A stretch of DNA of 64,000 bases, from positions 30,924,497-30,988,496 of the forward strand of contig NC_080670.1 of assembly GCF_030247195.1 (NCBI RefSeq), written 5' to 3'. Of this stretch, positions 36,131 through 47,738 are shown piece by piece. Position numbers and translations under genes: made by a program. This DNA comes from Topomyia yanbarensis (lineage: Eukaryota > Arthropoda > Insecta > Diptera > Culicidae). Below the pieces are notes generated by a model. The model did no database searches, had not been told where the DNA came from, and saw only the letters and a list, made by a program, of their open reading frames with translations. Position 1 is the stretch's first letter; every line of letters starts with the position of its first letter.

Positions 36131-38129
36131 TTTTTTTTCACAAAACAATGCCCCAGCCTAATGAACATGAAACTTTATTTTGACATCAAGGTGATATTGG
36201 GAACAATTCGAAAGCTATACGCAAACGAAAAACTACCTAAAATAGAGTTCTTTTGACTCAATCTCGGGGTATCGTGGAGGCAGATAAAATTAAGTAAACC
36301 GTGTTGAAAGTAGTTTCCATTTAACCGCGGCAAAAATCACAACTCATTGATTTTTATACTCAACCTTGAATTTAATATACTAAAATTAAAGCTGAATTTA
36401 CCTAATTTTGAATATACCCCAAACAACTCAAAAGTACCTTATTTTATGGAAGACCTCGACTGAGTCGAACCTCTCGTTTTGTTTTTGACAGCAACGCACA
36501 ACTCAAAAGTAAGTTAACAGAACATATTCTTTATGTTGTTTTATTTTTGCGTGTACAAGAAAACAATGAACTAAACTATAGGGTCTGATAATTAAGCTTT
36601 ATGTATAGTTGAATCATATTTTAGTTGTTTACTTTCAATTATGGCTTTCTTAGTAATTATTTTTTTAATAATATAAGTAAAAACATTCTTAGTATTTCAA
36701 TGGAAATGTTTTTGTTTCTCGAATAATACAGGATGGCGGGCTTTTGGGACATTTTGTCCCAAAAATCCCCTATTCCTTACAACTATTCTGCTTTATGTTG
36801 CAAATCATACATATTTTGCAGTGAAAAAGTCTCAGAAATACGATACTGTTAAGATCAGTGCAGAATATTTAAAAAATTGGATACGTGTCTCTACTCACAT
36901 TGACTGCTGTTTCAACATACCTCGGTAGGAGGAGAGTTGAAACAAAAATCAATATATCGATGGTTACTTATTGATTTGTACTGTTTATTCTGACGTAATT
37001 TGATAAAGCGTAAACAGAAGTAAGTAATTTAAATATAAATGTTTCAACCCTCCTCTAATACTGGTATAACAACGGAACATGCATTATAACTAAACCAGGC
37101 TTGCTGACGGGAGAATGGCCTCGAAATGTACCGCTAGGTCTCTGTCAGTCTGAAATGGGACATTGGAAAATCGGTATAGCTAACACCTACTACATCTCGA
37201 GATTAAGTTGTTTGCATGGGGTGATTGGACTATAGTCTAGTCTAGTCTAGTCTACACATGCAGAGCCAATACATGTAGGGCTCCTAGAAAATTGCAGACA
37301 TTCGCCTACAATTTTTCTTGTCAATACTAATGTTTGTGGTACATAGGGTATGTGACACAATCATTAAAGCGGCCAGGCCAACTGTGCAACGTACAAAATG
37401 AAGATGATTCAAAATTACACGGCAACCAAATCATTCATTTAATGAATGATTTAATTAACGAAATATTTTGAACCTTGCATAAGGAAGAAATGTGGACAAC
37501 CGTACCGACCGTTTCAATTTCATGGGGGTTGGATAAATCGTTGGGAGTGACTTGGCTAAGAGGGTTAATGTCACTCCTTTACGTCTGACAGTCCTGGGAT
37601 GGGGAAGAGGTATTTAGCCCCGTGTTGGTTAATGAGCCAAGGTTATAGCGCCTTTACTCGCTCTCTGAAATAAGAGAAAATTGGCGAAATCGGTTAATTA
37701 GTACTAAACATAAAAACCGATTTAATCCACCTAGCAGTGAGATGAGACATTTCTTACACATTTCACTATTGGATTAGTTTGCAGAACTCATGAGAAGTAT
37801 GCACCCAACTAGAGGTGGGATGAAAACAGTTTCTTGTCTTGCACGAATAAAATATCGAATAAACTGAATTATAGATATCAACAAAACGACCGAAATAAAA
37901 AAGTAAAGCAAAAAAATGAAATAATAGGTTTTTAAATTCATAAAATGAGTAGAAAAATTAATGTAAATCAAAATTTTAATATACACGAATCAAATTAGAT
38001 TAGGTTATTAAATAAAAATTAAGATTATATTTAGATATAGTTCTAAGATCAATAGAATAAATTGACTCATACTAACAAATTGAATGAAATAAAACGAATA
38101 ACTGAACATGAAATGCATAAAATTAAAGA
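36131..38129. other. No gene; small palindromes and a pentamer repeat
   Basis: Notable bits: a perfect hairpin TTTTGGGACA/TGTCCCAAAA (36,742-36,764), four copies of AGTCT (37,234-37,254), a palindrome AAATCATTCAT/ATGAATGATTT (37,428-37,452), and a truncated 5' end of the interspersed repeat described at 43 and 50 kb (37,714-37,765, TTTAATCCACCTAGCAGTGA). Confidence 0.6.
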
Positions 38130-38400
38130 TATGAATAAAATGAATCAGATGAATAAAATGAATCAAATGATTCAAATGATTCAAATGAATCAAATGAATC
38201 AAATGAATCAAATGAATCAAATGAATCAAATGAATCAAATGAATCAAATGAATCAAATGAATCAAATGAATCAAATGAATCAAATGAATCAAATGAATCA
38301 AATGAATCCAATGAATCCAATGAATCAAATGAATCAAATGAATCAAATGAATCAAATGAATCAAATGAATCAAATGAATCAAATGAATCAAATGAATCAA
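38130..38400 (+). repeat. 9-bp array (ATGAATCAA)n
   Basis: About 28 tandem copies of ATGAATCAA, with a few variants (ATGATTCAA, ATGAATCCA). The frame Met-Asn-Gln is open but is only repeat. It is interrupted at 38,401 by SINE copy B and resumes in degenerate form after it. Confidence 0.95.
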
Positions 38401-38555
38401 GGAGTGGGCGTAGCGTATTGGTAAATCGATTGCCTTGTGCGCAGCGCACCTGGGTTCGAGACCCGACCACGCACATAGGGTTAGAAATTTTTCCTAAGAG
38501 ATTTTTCTAACCCGAAGAGGCGAATGACCTTAAGGTTAAAACCTCTATAATTGAA
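38401..38555 (+). mobile_element. tRNA-derived SINE, copy B
   Basis: Head GGGCGTAGCGTATTGGTAAA (A-box region) and GGGTTCGAGACC (B box). The body has GGGTTAGAAATTTTTCC and TTTTTCTAACCC, then GAGGCGAATGACC and CCTCTATAAT. Its A-rich tail runs into more ATGAATCAA-like units. Both flanks are array, so the target duplication is hidden. Confidence 0.9.
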
Positions 38556-39110
38556 ATAAAAAAAAATGAATCAAACGAATCAAATGAATCAAATTAATCA
38601 AATGAGTCAAATTGATTTAATTCATCCAGTGAATACAATGAATCAAATTAATGAAATGGATCAAATGAATAAAAAGAATGGATGAACAAAATGAATAAAG
38701 TAAAAAATAAAGAAAATGCATAAATAAAACAAACGAATCAAATAAACAAAATGAGCTGAAGTGATAAAATGAATAAAAAGAAGAAAATGAACAAAATGCA
38801 TCGATTAAAATGAAAAATTGAACAATGGTAAAAGGTTATAAATTAATATAAAGAAATAAATTGAATCAAATAAACTATTTGGAAGAAAAGATTGAAACTG
38901 AAAAAGTAGTCAGATTATTAAAATGAAGAAACTGAACAAAATGAATAAACTGGAAAAAATGAATAAAATGCATACAATGAGAACAATGAATAAAATAAGT
39001 TAAATGAGTTATGAGTAAAATGCACAAAAAGAATAAACTGATCAGAGTGAATCCAAAGAATGAAACGAATAAAATAAGTAAAATGAACACAGATGAACAA
39101 AACGAATAAA
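38556..39110 (+). repeat. Degenerate continuation of the ATGAATCAA array
   Basis: Units such as AATGAATCAAA and AATGAATAAAA become irregular over about 550 bp, fading into ordinary AT-rich DNA. Same kind of decay gradient as at the left side of the 6-kb satellite. Confidence 0.75.
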
Positions 39111-39742
39111 AAGATGCGGAACGAAATAATGAATTAAAATGAAATGGTCATATATTTAAAGCTAAAAATATTTTTGAATTAAGAAAATGAATAAACCGGA
39201 TTGTACGAATTTGAGAACCATTGCATCAAAAAGTTTTTGAAAATCCCATCTTCTGAGAAAAGGCTAATAAATATGCAATGGACTTTCTAGGGCTTCCATC
39301 GTTTTTTTGGTTTTATTCTTTTTGTTTTCATGCTTCTTTACTTGACGGCGTCGTTTTAAGATTATCTGGTGTTTCTACCGTATTGTTGGACCATATTTAT
39401 TTATCAGGAACCTGGAACGCTCAATTTGCTTTGGAATTCGAAGTTTACTTTTTGGTCACATATTCCCGAAAAAAAGATTTATGTACAGAACAGAATTTAC
39501 TGGTCCAGTATTTTAACGCGAAATTGAATATAGTATAGTGAGACAAGGTCACATGTGCTTTCAAGCCCCCTGAACAAAGAACGACAGGGAGAATGCGATT
39601 CGTGAATGAGACAGGTAGATATTTCAAAATTTTTATTTGCATTGAAGTAAATAGTGTGAAATGTCTAGGCTATGTCGATAGCATAAAAGCCGTGCATTCA
39701 GTTGATTGCAATGCAGTCTCTTTCAATTCATCCTTATAGCTT
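39111..39742. other. No gene recognised
   Basis: Short frames at 39,278-39,538 and on the opposite strand have no identifiable domain. Confidence 0.4.
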
Positions 39743-39781
39743 TCATATTGTTTCGTTCGGAATTCTCGTGCAGGAAATATG
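39743..39781 (+). repeat. 39-bp sequence identical to 41,731-41,769
   Basis: Starts TCATATTGTTTCGTTCGG and ends GTGCAGGAAATATG. The two copies are identical, in direct orientation, and 1,988 bp apart. Confidence 0.9.
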
Positions 39782-39822
39782 CGTTGCGTTGCGTTGCGTT
39801 GCGTTGCGTTGCGTTGCGTTGT
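39781..39822 (+). repeat. Pentamer microsatellite (GCGTT)8
   Basis: Eight perfect copies of GCGTT directly after the 39-bp repeated sequence. Confidence 0.97.
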
Positions 39823-40060
39823 GACGATGATTTTGGCGGATTGCACACTGACTTCATCATGTTTGACTGCTGATTATCTAATAAGAGTTGCTTAGGAAGT
39901 GGTAAGTAGGAATTCATACCAATCCGACCCATATTAAAACCTCAACAGCATGATAGCCATCATTGCCGGCCGCCCCCATCTCCATCGTTCACGGGGAAGG
40001 ATAAAGGATAAGGTAGACAGGAAGTGTTGATGCTCCACCTACTTAACGGAAGGACGACGA

Positions 40061-40862
40061 TTCATCAGACTCTTCCATAGGTGTCGCGGAGTTGGTGGTT
40101 TGGAAGGGTATCAGGTCTAGGATTCGCTCCAAGCAAACGATGCGACCTGTAAAGCATATTTTATTAGGTAGTTGTTTAGTTAGTCTTCGAGTGCACGATC
40201 ACTCGAAAAAGAGATGATCTTGTTTAGTTTTTGGTTATTTTTAAACTCTGGGCAGCCGGCTACCGAGAGTATACTATGTTCCCTAAACAAAAACAATTTG
40301 AACTCCACACAGCCGATCGTGGGAGTATTGCCTGGAAAAGCTAATCTTATCTGCGTAATGGGCCGGATCACTATTTATTGCAACAGTATTTGGACAGAAC
40401 TCGCTACTTCTTCTCTACGATATATTTATTGGCTTGAAAACTACCAAGTGACAGCATATTATACTGGCAAAAATAGCGCGAGATGTTATAAATCAAGGAA
40501 AGTATTTCTTATTTTCCATATCGGATTGTTTGTGGAATACAAGTATACGAGCGATAATACCGAACACTGAAGGGAAATATAAAGGATTGTTAATCTGATG
40601 CACGGGCTTGTTAGCAATAACGGAGCTTTAAATTAGGTTCATAAAAACAGACGCGGCGAATTTTCAATACGTATTGAGCCGTGTTCATAGATACTAGTCA
40701 GATTAGTCGTATTGGGGCTAATTTCCGATCAACTATTCATTTTTACGGCAATGTTTTCTCGACTAGATCTGTTCGCACCCTCTCATTCTGTTCGCACCCT
40801 CTCATTCTGCGGTCTAAGGACCAAATGTCATCAATAGACTTAGACTCGCGTGGAGGCATGAG
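40061..40862 (+). repeat. Dispersed repeat, copy 2 of the family at 1,099-1,762
   Basis: Same order of shared blocks as copy 1, with an additional segment of about 190 bp (about 40,130-40,300). It ends CATCAATAGACTTAGACTCG then GGCATGAGATAG, as in copy 1. No domain seen. Confidence 0.8.
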
Positions 40863-40866
40863 ATAG

Positions 40867-41939
40867 GAAACTTATAAGAATTTTGCTATCCCACCGTTTG
40901 ACTACCAGAATGGATGGGAGAACAGTAATACTAGCAAATACCGACTACCATAAGAGCGGTGCAAATTTGAACGAGTGACGTAGAGTACTGCACTGAAAAA
41001 AGGACCAGGAGTGCGATTTTACGAAGTTTTAGCTTCCGATGGCCCTACATTTTCTGACAAAGTGAAGTTCTTGAATGTTGAGATTTTTATTACTGTTTAG
41101 AAAAGCAAAAGTATCATAAAGCTAGTGTCAGGCCTTCATGAGACCTCAAGAAGTCACTTTTGGAGGTATTCGTAAATGTAGATTTGTCGGTAGACGGTTC
41201 CAAATATAATAGAAAAATACCTAATTTAACACAACTACAGATCACTTGCAACATAAAAAGCTTTTTGTGAAATTCGACAGCTCCATCTTAGGCCAATTCA
41301 ATAAATTTCCTGCATGAAAGTTTCCATTTTTTAAAAACGGTTTTTAAGCCAAAGCTTTGGAAGTTAAACCTTGGCGTGGAAGTGCCGGTATATTAATATA
41401 TTCTGTTACTTAGTGTAGAATTAGATTTCGTCATTTACGGCTAATATACAACCGCCAGAAGAAACTTAAAACGTTGGTACACAATCAAGAAAGGCGAATC
41501 AGAAAAGGTGAGTATATGTCAGTGATTCACTAAATACAGACTGGAAAGAGGGTAATATGGAAAACCTTAAGGTCCGCCCAGATTAAGTCTTCGGTACGGA
41601 ACAAAACCTCGGCCTAGGAACTCCTAGCATGTTGTTAGTCGCCTCTTACGACATGGGAGCAGTTCCCAGAGGTTCTATTCTTGGTTGAAATAGTGCAAAA
41701 AGATTTCAGCCCGCCGGACACCACACGGCTTCATATTGTTTCGTTCGGAATTCTCGTGCAGGAAATATGGATAAATAAGTCCTATACAGACCAATTCTGT
41801 GAAAAATAAATGGTTCAAACTACTCAGTATATCCAAATATGGACGACGATAAGTTAGAGGACACATTGTAGTTGCATCCCCCATCGAGAGTGGGTACTTT
41901 GGGAGACTTCTTTTCCTGGATCTGGTTTGTGGATATTTT
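40867..41939. other. No gene recognised
   Basis: AT-rich DNA. It contains the second copy of the 39-bp sequence (41,731-41,769), and 41,640-41,690 resembles 17,750-17,810. Probably repeat remains. Confidence 0.4.
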
Positions 41940-42473
41940 TGGTCTTTGATCCGTTATTTTTCATGAAAGTTCGTACCAATACAACGAATGTGCAGCTGAT
42001 ACAACTCATGGGTCATTCGCCTGCGCCACGTTCCGTCTTCCTTCTGCACGCCACCATAGATGGTACGCAACACCTTTTGTTCGAAAACTCCAAGGGTGCG
42101 TTGATCCTCCACGAGCATAGTCCAGGTCTCGTGGCCGTAGGACCACCGATCTAATCAGCGTCTTGTAGATAATCAACTTCGTGCGGCGGCGAATTTTGTT
42201 CGACCGGAGCGTCCTCCGGAGTCCAAAGTAGGCACGATTTCCCGCCAAGATCCCTCTCTGAATTTCTCTGCTGTTATCATTGTTGTCGGTTACCAGTGAG
42301 CCCGAATACATGAATTCGTCGACCATCTCGATTTCGTCACCGTCACCGGGTGGGAGGTTCACATTGTCGTCTCTAGAACCTCTTCCTCTCATGTATTTTG
42401 TCTTCGAAACGTTGATGGCAATTCCAATCCTGCTGGCTTCAGCTTTCAGTCTTTGAGCATATATTTCATTCAA
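41940..42473 (-). pseudogene. RTE-type LINE fragment, C-terminal part of reverse transcriptase
   Basis: Minus-strand frame with INVSKTKYMRGRGSRDDNVN, GDEIEMVDEFMYSGSLVT, SREIQRGILAGNRAYFGLRR and RRRTKLIIYKTLIRSVVL. After a frameshift near 42,140 it continues YGHETWTMLVEDQRTLGVFE, VLRTIYGGVQKEDGTWRRRM. These are the thumb and post-RT region of an RTE-clade pol. The 5' end is cut at 42,473 and there is no endonuclease or palm. It is a dead, truncated copy. Confidence 0.85.
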
Positions 42474-43369
42474 AATTCAATAGAGATACGAATAGTTTAA
42501 ATATCGCACGTGGAATGTCTCTTTTGAAAATTTCCATCGTCAAACTTTCATATTACCCAGTTAAGCCAAATATTTTTCTGATATAGCCATGAATTTCCTT
42601 AATTATAGTGTAAATACAGGCTTTGAATACAATTGAATTAAAGTTGAGTTGATGTAGTAGCAGACAAAAAATAGTTTTGTTTTCTCAAACCTTCGCAATT
42701 AAAATTAATAAATATTTCAGATTGGCAGATTATCACACAACTTAGAAATGGATGCAGAAATAGCTAGATAGATGCGATAGAAGAGAGACAGAGAGATATG
42801 GGGGAGCGTGTGAGGAATGGAAAATGATGGTTAATGCAGTGACATTATTTTTATAGGTATATTATTATGATATATTGATTCCACAAGTATAATTATATGA
42901 GAAATCTTTTATCTCACTACTAGGTGAATTACTTGTTGATCTGTGTATTTTTATAACATCCAATATTTACCTCATGATTGAACGCAATGCCTAATCCAAG
43001 GGATAAATACTAGAACTCACTGTTTCTTTATCAACACATTATTTTGTCTTTGAAGTGAACTTATATATATTGATTTTTGAGAAATAGTTAATTTATTATA
43101 AAGGTGATTCACAAAATGTTCTCAACATCGAATTCCTTGAATCACGTAGATGTGTTTTCATACCCCGATATTCAAAATCGGTTTAGTTTTGCCCCTAAAA
43201 CACCAGTAAAGCAATACTATGTATGAAACAATCTCATTTTTAGCTAGTGGAAATTGGTAAGCGAGGACTAGAAATACAAAATGTTTAATATCTCCGCCGC
43301 TCGTGCACGGATTTAGACAATCTATGGCTTGTTAGAAAGGTATTTTAACAAGCTTTCTTTTTATGTGCA
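42474..43369. other. No gene recognised
   Basis: AT-rich DNA without coding or RNA features. Confidence 0.4.
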
Positions 43370-43581
43370 GTTTGTTGGATTGTATTGTTCAAAAGTTATT
43401 CGCCAAAAACCTTCTGTGTTTTGACAAAATCGCCCATATCTCAGAGAGTAAACAACATATCGAAAATCAAAAATAATAGTGTCAAATGGCAACGTTAGGC
43501 CTTTCATTTGAAACTAATTTCATAAAGATCGGTTCAGCCATTGCTGAGATAATTACATGACATTTTGTACATACATACATA

Positions 43582-43625
<44 letters not shown>

Positions 43626-43742
43626 GACATTGTCTCAATTTGTCGAGCTGAGTCGATTGGTATATGAGACTCGGCCCTCCGGGCCTCGGAAAAAGTTTTC
43701 AAAGTTTGAGCGAATCCTATACATTTCTTTTGTAAGAAATGT
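43370..43742 (+). mobile_element. Interspersed repeat with 3' hairpin (variant B)
   Basis: Ordered blocks match the cluster at 50-53 kb: TTCATTTGAAACTAATTTC, ATCGGTTCAGCCATTGCTGA, a CA/CATA microsatellite (43,572-43,624), GAGCTGAGTCGATTGGTATA and ACTCGGCCCTCCGGGCCTCG. The end is a hairpin, ACATTTCTT/AAGAAATGT (43,721-43,742), different in sequence from the hairpin of the other copies. Non-coding. Confidence 0.75.
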
Positions 43743-44214
43743 AAAAAGCAAAAAACCGAATATTGTTTGAATATATAAATGCTTGCATATTTGAGCTGGA
43801 CGATAACTGAGACGGTTGAAAAACTTGGTTTCGCTCCATCTGGTGAACGAAGGCGTGCTGGAACAGTCTACTATAGTTCGGTTGGTGCTGCTCGTCTGAT
43901 TGCAAGTATTCACAAAGTTTACTTAACTGAATGGTCGTAGTGTGAGACGATAGAAAATTTTCCTCTGCACTTGTTTTGAGGCAATGAATAACATTGTTTT
44001 CAAGGCAACTGAAAACTTTTCTGGTAACAATAACCATCAGTTTTATTTTGGCAAGTTCTTCCATCTTGCCACATAAGCGCTTAAAGGTTGGATTAAATTC
44101 CGAGGCCAACAACTGCTTACCCATATAAAACTCACCGATCCAGTATGTGGCCGCACCGGCGTACCAGCCACAAAAACCGGTGCTGAATAATACGGTGAAC
44201 TGTGAGCGCCGCAT
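43717..44214 (-). CDS. Uncertain 165-codon frame, not recognised
   Basis: Begins MRRSQFTVLFSTGFCGWYAG with one short hydrophobic segment (about residues 8-27), then a hydrophilic helical-looking part. Its last residues fall in the 3' end of the adjacent repeat, so that end is not native. A good splice-donor-like word (CGGTGAGT on the minus strand) occurs at about residue 26, so the first part could be an exon. I do not recognise the family; it may be chance. Confidence 0.22.
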   Translation of the reverse strand: MRRSQFTVLFSTGFCGWYAGAATYWIGEFYMGKQLLASEFNPTFKRLCGKMEELAKIKLMVIVTRKVFSCLENNVIHCLKTSAEENFLSSHTTTIQLSKLCEYLQSDEQHQPNYSRLFQHAFVHQMERNQVFQPSQLSSSSNMQAFIYSNNIRFFAFYISYKRNV

Positions 44215-46763
44215 CCGATCCTGGAACAGCTAAACTTCGCTAGCTAGCTAAAAAATTTTAACCAGTTTCGTTTGAAATAGCTATTGCTTCTTTTAGCAGA
44301 TCTTATAGGACAACTGGATGGTCCGAAGAATCCTTCGTCAATACAACCTCAACATATCGTTCTTCATGTTACAAATTATCGGCACATTTGGTCGTATATT
44401 TATAGCGATGAACTATACCGAACCCAACGCTGTTGTAAGCCGCTCTTACTATAGACATCAGACGCGGATAACATTTGCCAGTCTAGATTTCCCGACCATA
44501 CCCTTTCCAAAAAACACCCATCCAAAAACGTTACATCACGCACTGTAATACAATCAAAATCCCATCGAATTTCACCCGAACAAGCTATTACCAAAAATAT
44601 GCGATTACGTCGTACCTCAGCTTTGTCCTTCGCTTTGTCCCGTGTCTGCCTTCCTTTCTTCCGTCGGTCGTGTTAGTAGTGACTAAATCCGCGTTTGGGT
44701 TTCCATGCACAAAAAAAAGAATTTTCGCAACCGGTAGCTCTTTACAGCCACTTAGAAGGGGACGACCGGGAATCGATAATGCATTTCCTCCTTCTTACTC
44801 GACTATATTATAATCCAGTGTGTACTCCGGCAAATTGTGACGAAACGGATTTATTATCTATGCGAAATTCCTTTCGCTTCTTCGGGGATTCGTGTTATGT
44901 TTCCTGCCGAGCCGAACGGAAGGAATCTACCGTACCGCTTTTTGTTGTAAATCTGTTCTTCTAGAAGGGAAGTGAGGGGGGTAAGTGGAAATTGAATTTT
45001 CGCACAAAATATGCAACAGGCATCGAAAAAGGGAAGTATTATATAATGGCATACACGGACTGACGCGGGAGCTTTGCTGGGGTACAAAAGCGCATCCCCT
45101 CATTCCAACCATAGTAGGCTGAGATGTGCGCGGCTTCCGACGTCGTCGATGATGGATGTGCGAATTATTGCGACAGGATCGAATCCATGACAGTCATGGC
45201 GTACAGGTAGGATTGGTGTTTGTCTAGAAAGCTAAGTTCAACCCTGTACGGTTGATATACTCGTGTCCCAACCCGTGCGGGAAGATTTTTGCGTATAAGG
45301 AGATTATCTTATTATTGTTATTATCATACGCCGAAGGATCTTTCGGTTTCGGTTTGGCAAAGCGGCAAACGGCTAATGTATTGAGGCTGTGGACCGATCC
45401 GTTTTGGGTTCCTAGCGCCTATTACAGCTTGGAACCCGCAGCGGATCAGTCAGTAAACAAGGGCGGAGAGCTAGACGAAATCAAACATAATTTATTCACC
45501 TACATCAGCTTATGTTGCTGGGTCCCTTCGCACCGTTTGAAATGGATGAAGAAGGCGAGGGACGCACTGCGCAATCGGTAGAGAGATTACACTCCGATTA
45601 CAACGATTTTGTCGAGATGGTCGAACTCCATTAGAAGAGGGGTCACCAGGCAGAAGCGGGAAAAGAAACCGCTGCCGGTAATAATTTACTTGCGGTGGCG
45701 ACGGTGGTGGCTAAATTCGATTTGCTCGGAAGTCGTCGGAGGATGATTTGAAAAGTCGCTCCCATGACTAATCGACTGCCTGATGCCTTACTTCATAGGC
45801 CTACTGGTCGGATGTTGGTGGATTGCTGACGATTAATTTATAATGGCCTGCGGATTAAGGGAAGCTGCTACACATTTGGAATTACTCTAGGGCATCGGGG
45901 GCTGTTGCTATTTGCAAATTAATACTTTTTTGACCAAGAAACCGCGTAACACACTGACAGGTCGGCATATTGAATAATGTAATAAAATACGATACTATAA
46001 ATCGAAAAATATGTTATCCCATGAAATAGTGACTTACGAGCTATTGTCGTGATCGCTACATACATAAGATGCACCTGTCAAATAAAGCTATTTGAACTTA
46101 TTTCAGCAAATAAATTGTGTGTTTATGTAATCTTGCAGCATCATCCACACAAGAAAGTTGATAAGGAAAACCTTCGAAAAAGAATGTAGGGGAAGACGGG
46201 GGAAGAAAGCCCATTAAGGAGAAATATAGCATAGTGCATATTGCATTGGCTTGCTAAGCCAAACCAAGTTGCGCGTACTTAGAAACACAAATAGTATTTT
46301 CATGTTGTGGAGCTAGCTTCAATCCGGCGCTAGCTTGGGCCTGTCACTAAGTTAGTGTCGGATTCTGATGAAACGAAGTCGAAACGCTATTTTCACATCT
46401 AATTTATACTTTGTTTGAATGTTAAAATATTTTGAAAAATTTTGCCACAGTTTTGTCAGATTAGGGACATCCAATTTTACGATGTTAACGTAGTTTATAG
46501 ATGACCTCCTCTGTAACATATCGAGAGTAAAGAGTCTAATTTGGTCTTTGCTTAGCTCCTTAGAATCAATATAATAACAAAGATGGTATAGGAATGGTGG
46601 ACAATTGCATGTGAGGGCAACGAAACATCGAATAGAAAGCTCCAATTATCGCACTACTATTTGGGTCAATGCTTTCAACTAAGATGGCAGACACTGCTCT
46701 TACAACCGGTTTCAAAGAATAGAAATGGGGCGAAAATTAACTAATTATCCTACACGACAAAAT
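44215..46763. other. Mixed DNA, no gene supported
   Basis: Includes GC-richer, single-copy-looking stretches near 44.9-45.9 kb. Frames at 44,318-44,548 and 45,252-45,581 are open but show no domain, and flanking signals are not convincing. Possible intron or regulatory DNA. Confidence 0.35.
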
Positions 46764-47738
46764 AAGTTTTCAATATTTTTCCTATCGCAAAGTTAACGGT
46801 CTTTTATGTGTATTACAACCAGAGGTGAGTAAGAAAACCAACCGGTACGTACATTCACGGGTACGGTTGTCAAAATCTCAACACGTGTAACCGAGTGATG
46901 CACATCGTATTCGGTATTGTTTTCGTTCACACGGTAAACGAAGTCAAAACCTTACCCGAGTCACAGTTTCTAAAACCAAACCGAGTCACTCAGCACCGTT
47001 TCCATGTGTGCACGAGTTTCTACTTGTGTTGATGTATTCTTAGCAGCGGTTTCGGTTCGGCTTTAGAAAACCGAACCTGGTTTTTTTCTACACCGAGCAA
47101 AATTTACATTGAATTTTCATAAAAAAGACTTATGACTTTCAGACATAAGGTTTTTTAATGAATTTTATAAGTCTGTCTTATGATTTGGAGGGGAAATTAT
47201 CCAAATGTGTCTCTTACTATTTTCATAAGACAGTCTTATGTAATTCTTGTAAATATCCGAATGAACGCCATAGGTGCCCATTTATGAAAATTGCTAACAT
47301 TTCTAAGTAGAAAATATGGTAGAAATAGTGGTTTTCATAAAACAGTCTTATGAAATTCATCACAATGTTTGAATTAATGTTATAAGTCTTTTATGGATAT
47401 TATTGTGCATTTATATAAAAATAAGAACATAGCTCACATTTCTCGAGCGTTTTTAATAGAGTTAAAAAATTTACTGTCAAAATAAACCTTGAGAGGAAAT
47501 TCGCACCAGAAGATTGAAGAGAAAACTCATTCATTGAACATTAAAATTTGTACGTAATGAATAACGGTTCGTCGGTATTTCCCGGGAAACTGAATTTAGG
47601 CAGTGAGATTTACTACTGAATGATAATGTTTGTTACTTCTCAAATGACTTTGATAATTATAAAATAATTATAAATTAGTTTTCAATATTTTTCGTATCGC
47701 AAAGTTAACGGTCTTCTATGTGTATTACAACAAGAGGT
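46764..47738 (+). repeat. 62-bp direct repeats flanking about 850 bp
   Basis: AGTTTTCAATATTTTTC...GAGGT at 46,765-46,826 recurs at 47,677-47,738 with only three differences, 912 bp apart. The interval holds the palindrome cluster at 47,119-47,400. No gene. Confidence 0.75.
47119..47400. repeat. Cluster of CATAAGAC/GTCTTATG palindromes
   Basis: Palindromic words: CTTATGACTTTCAGACATAAG (47,129), ATAAGTCTGTCTTAT (47,167), CATAAGACAGTCTTATG (47,224), CATAAAACAGTCTTATG (47,336) and a half-site near 47,385. Separated by 40-110 bp of AT-rich DNA. Confidence 0.75.

Noticed and set aside
38130..38400. CRISPR-like regular repeats
   Set aside because: Perfect short tandem units without spacers in an insect-like genome; a microsatellite.
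45252..45581. 109-codon plus-strand frame as a gene
   Set aside because: No recognisable domain or reliable start or splice context. The hydrophobic start is short and composition is ordinary.
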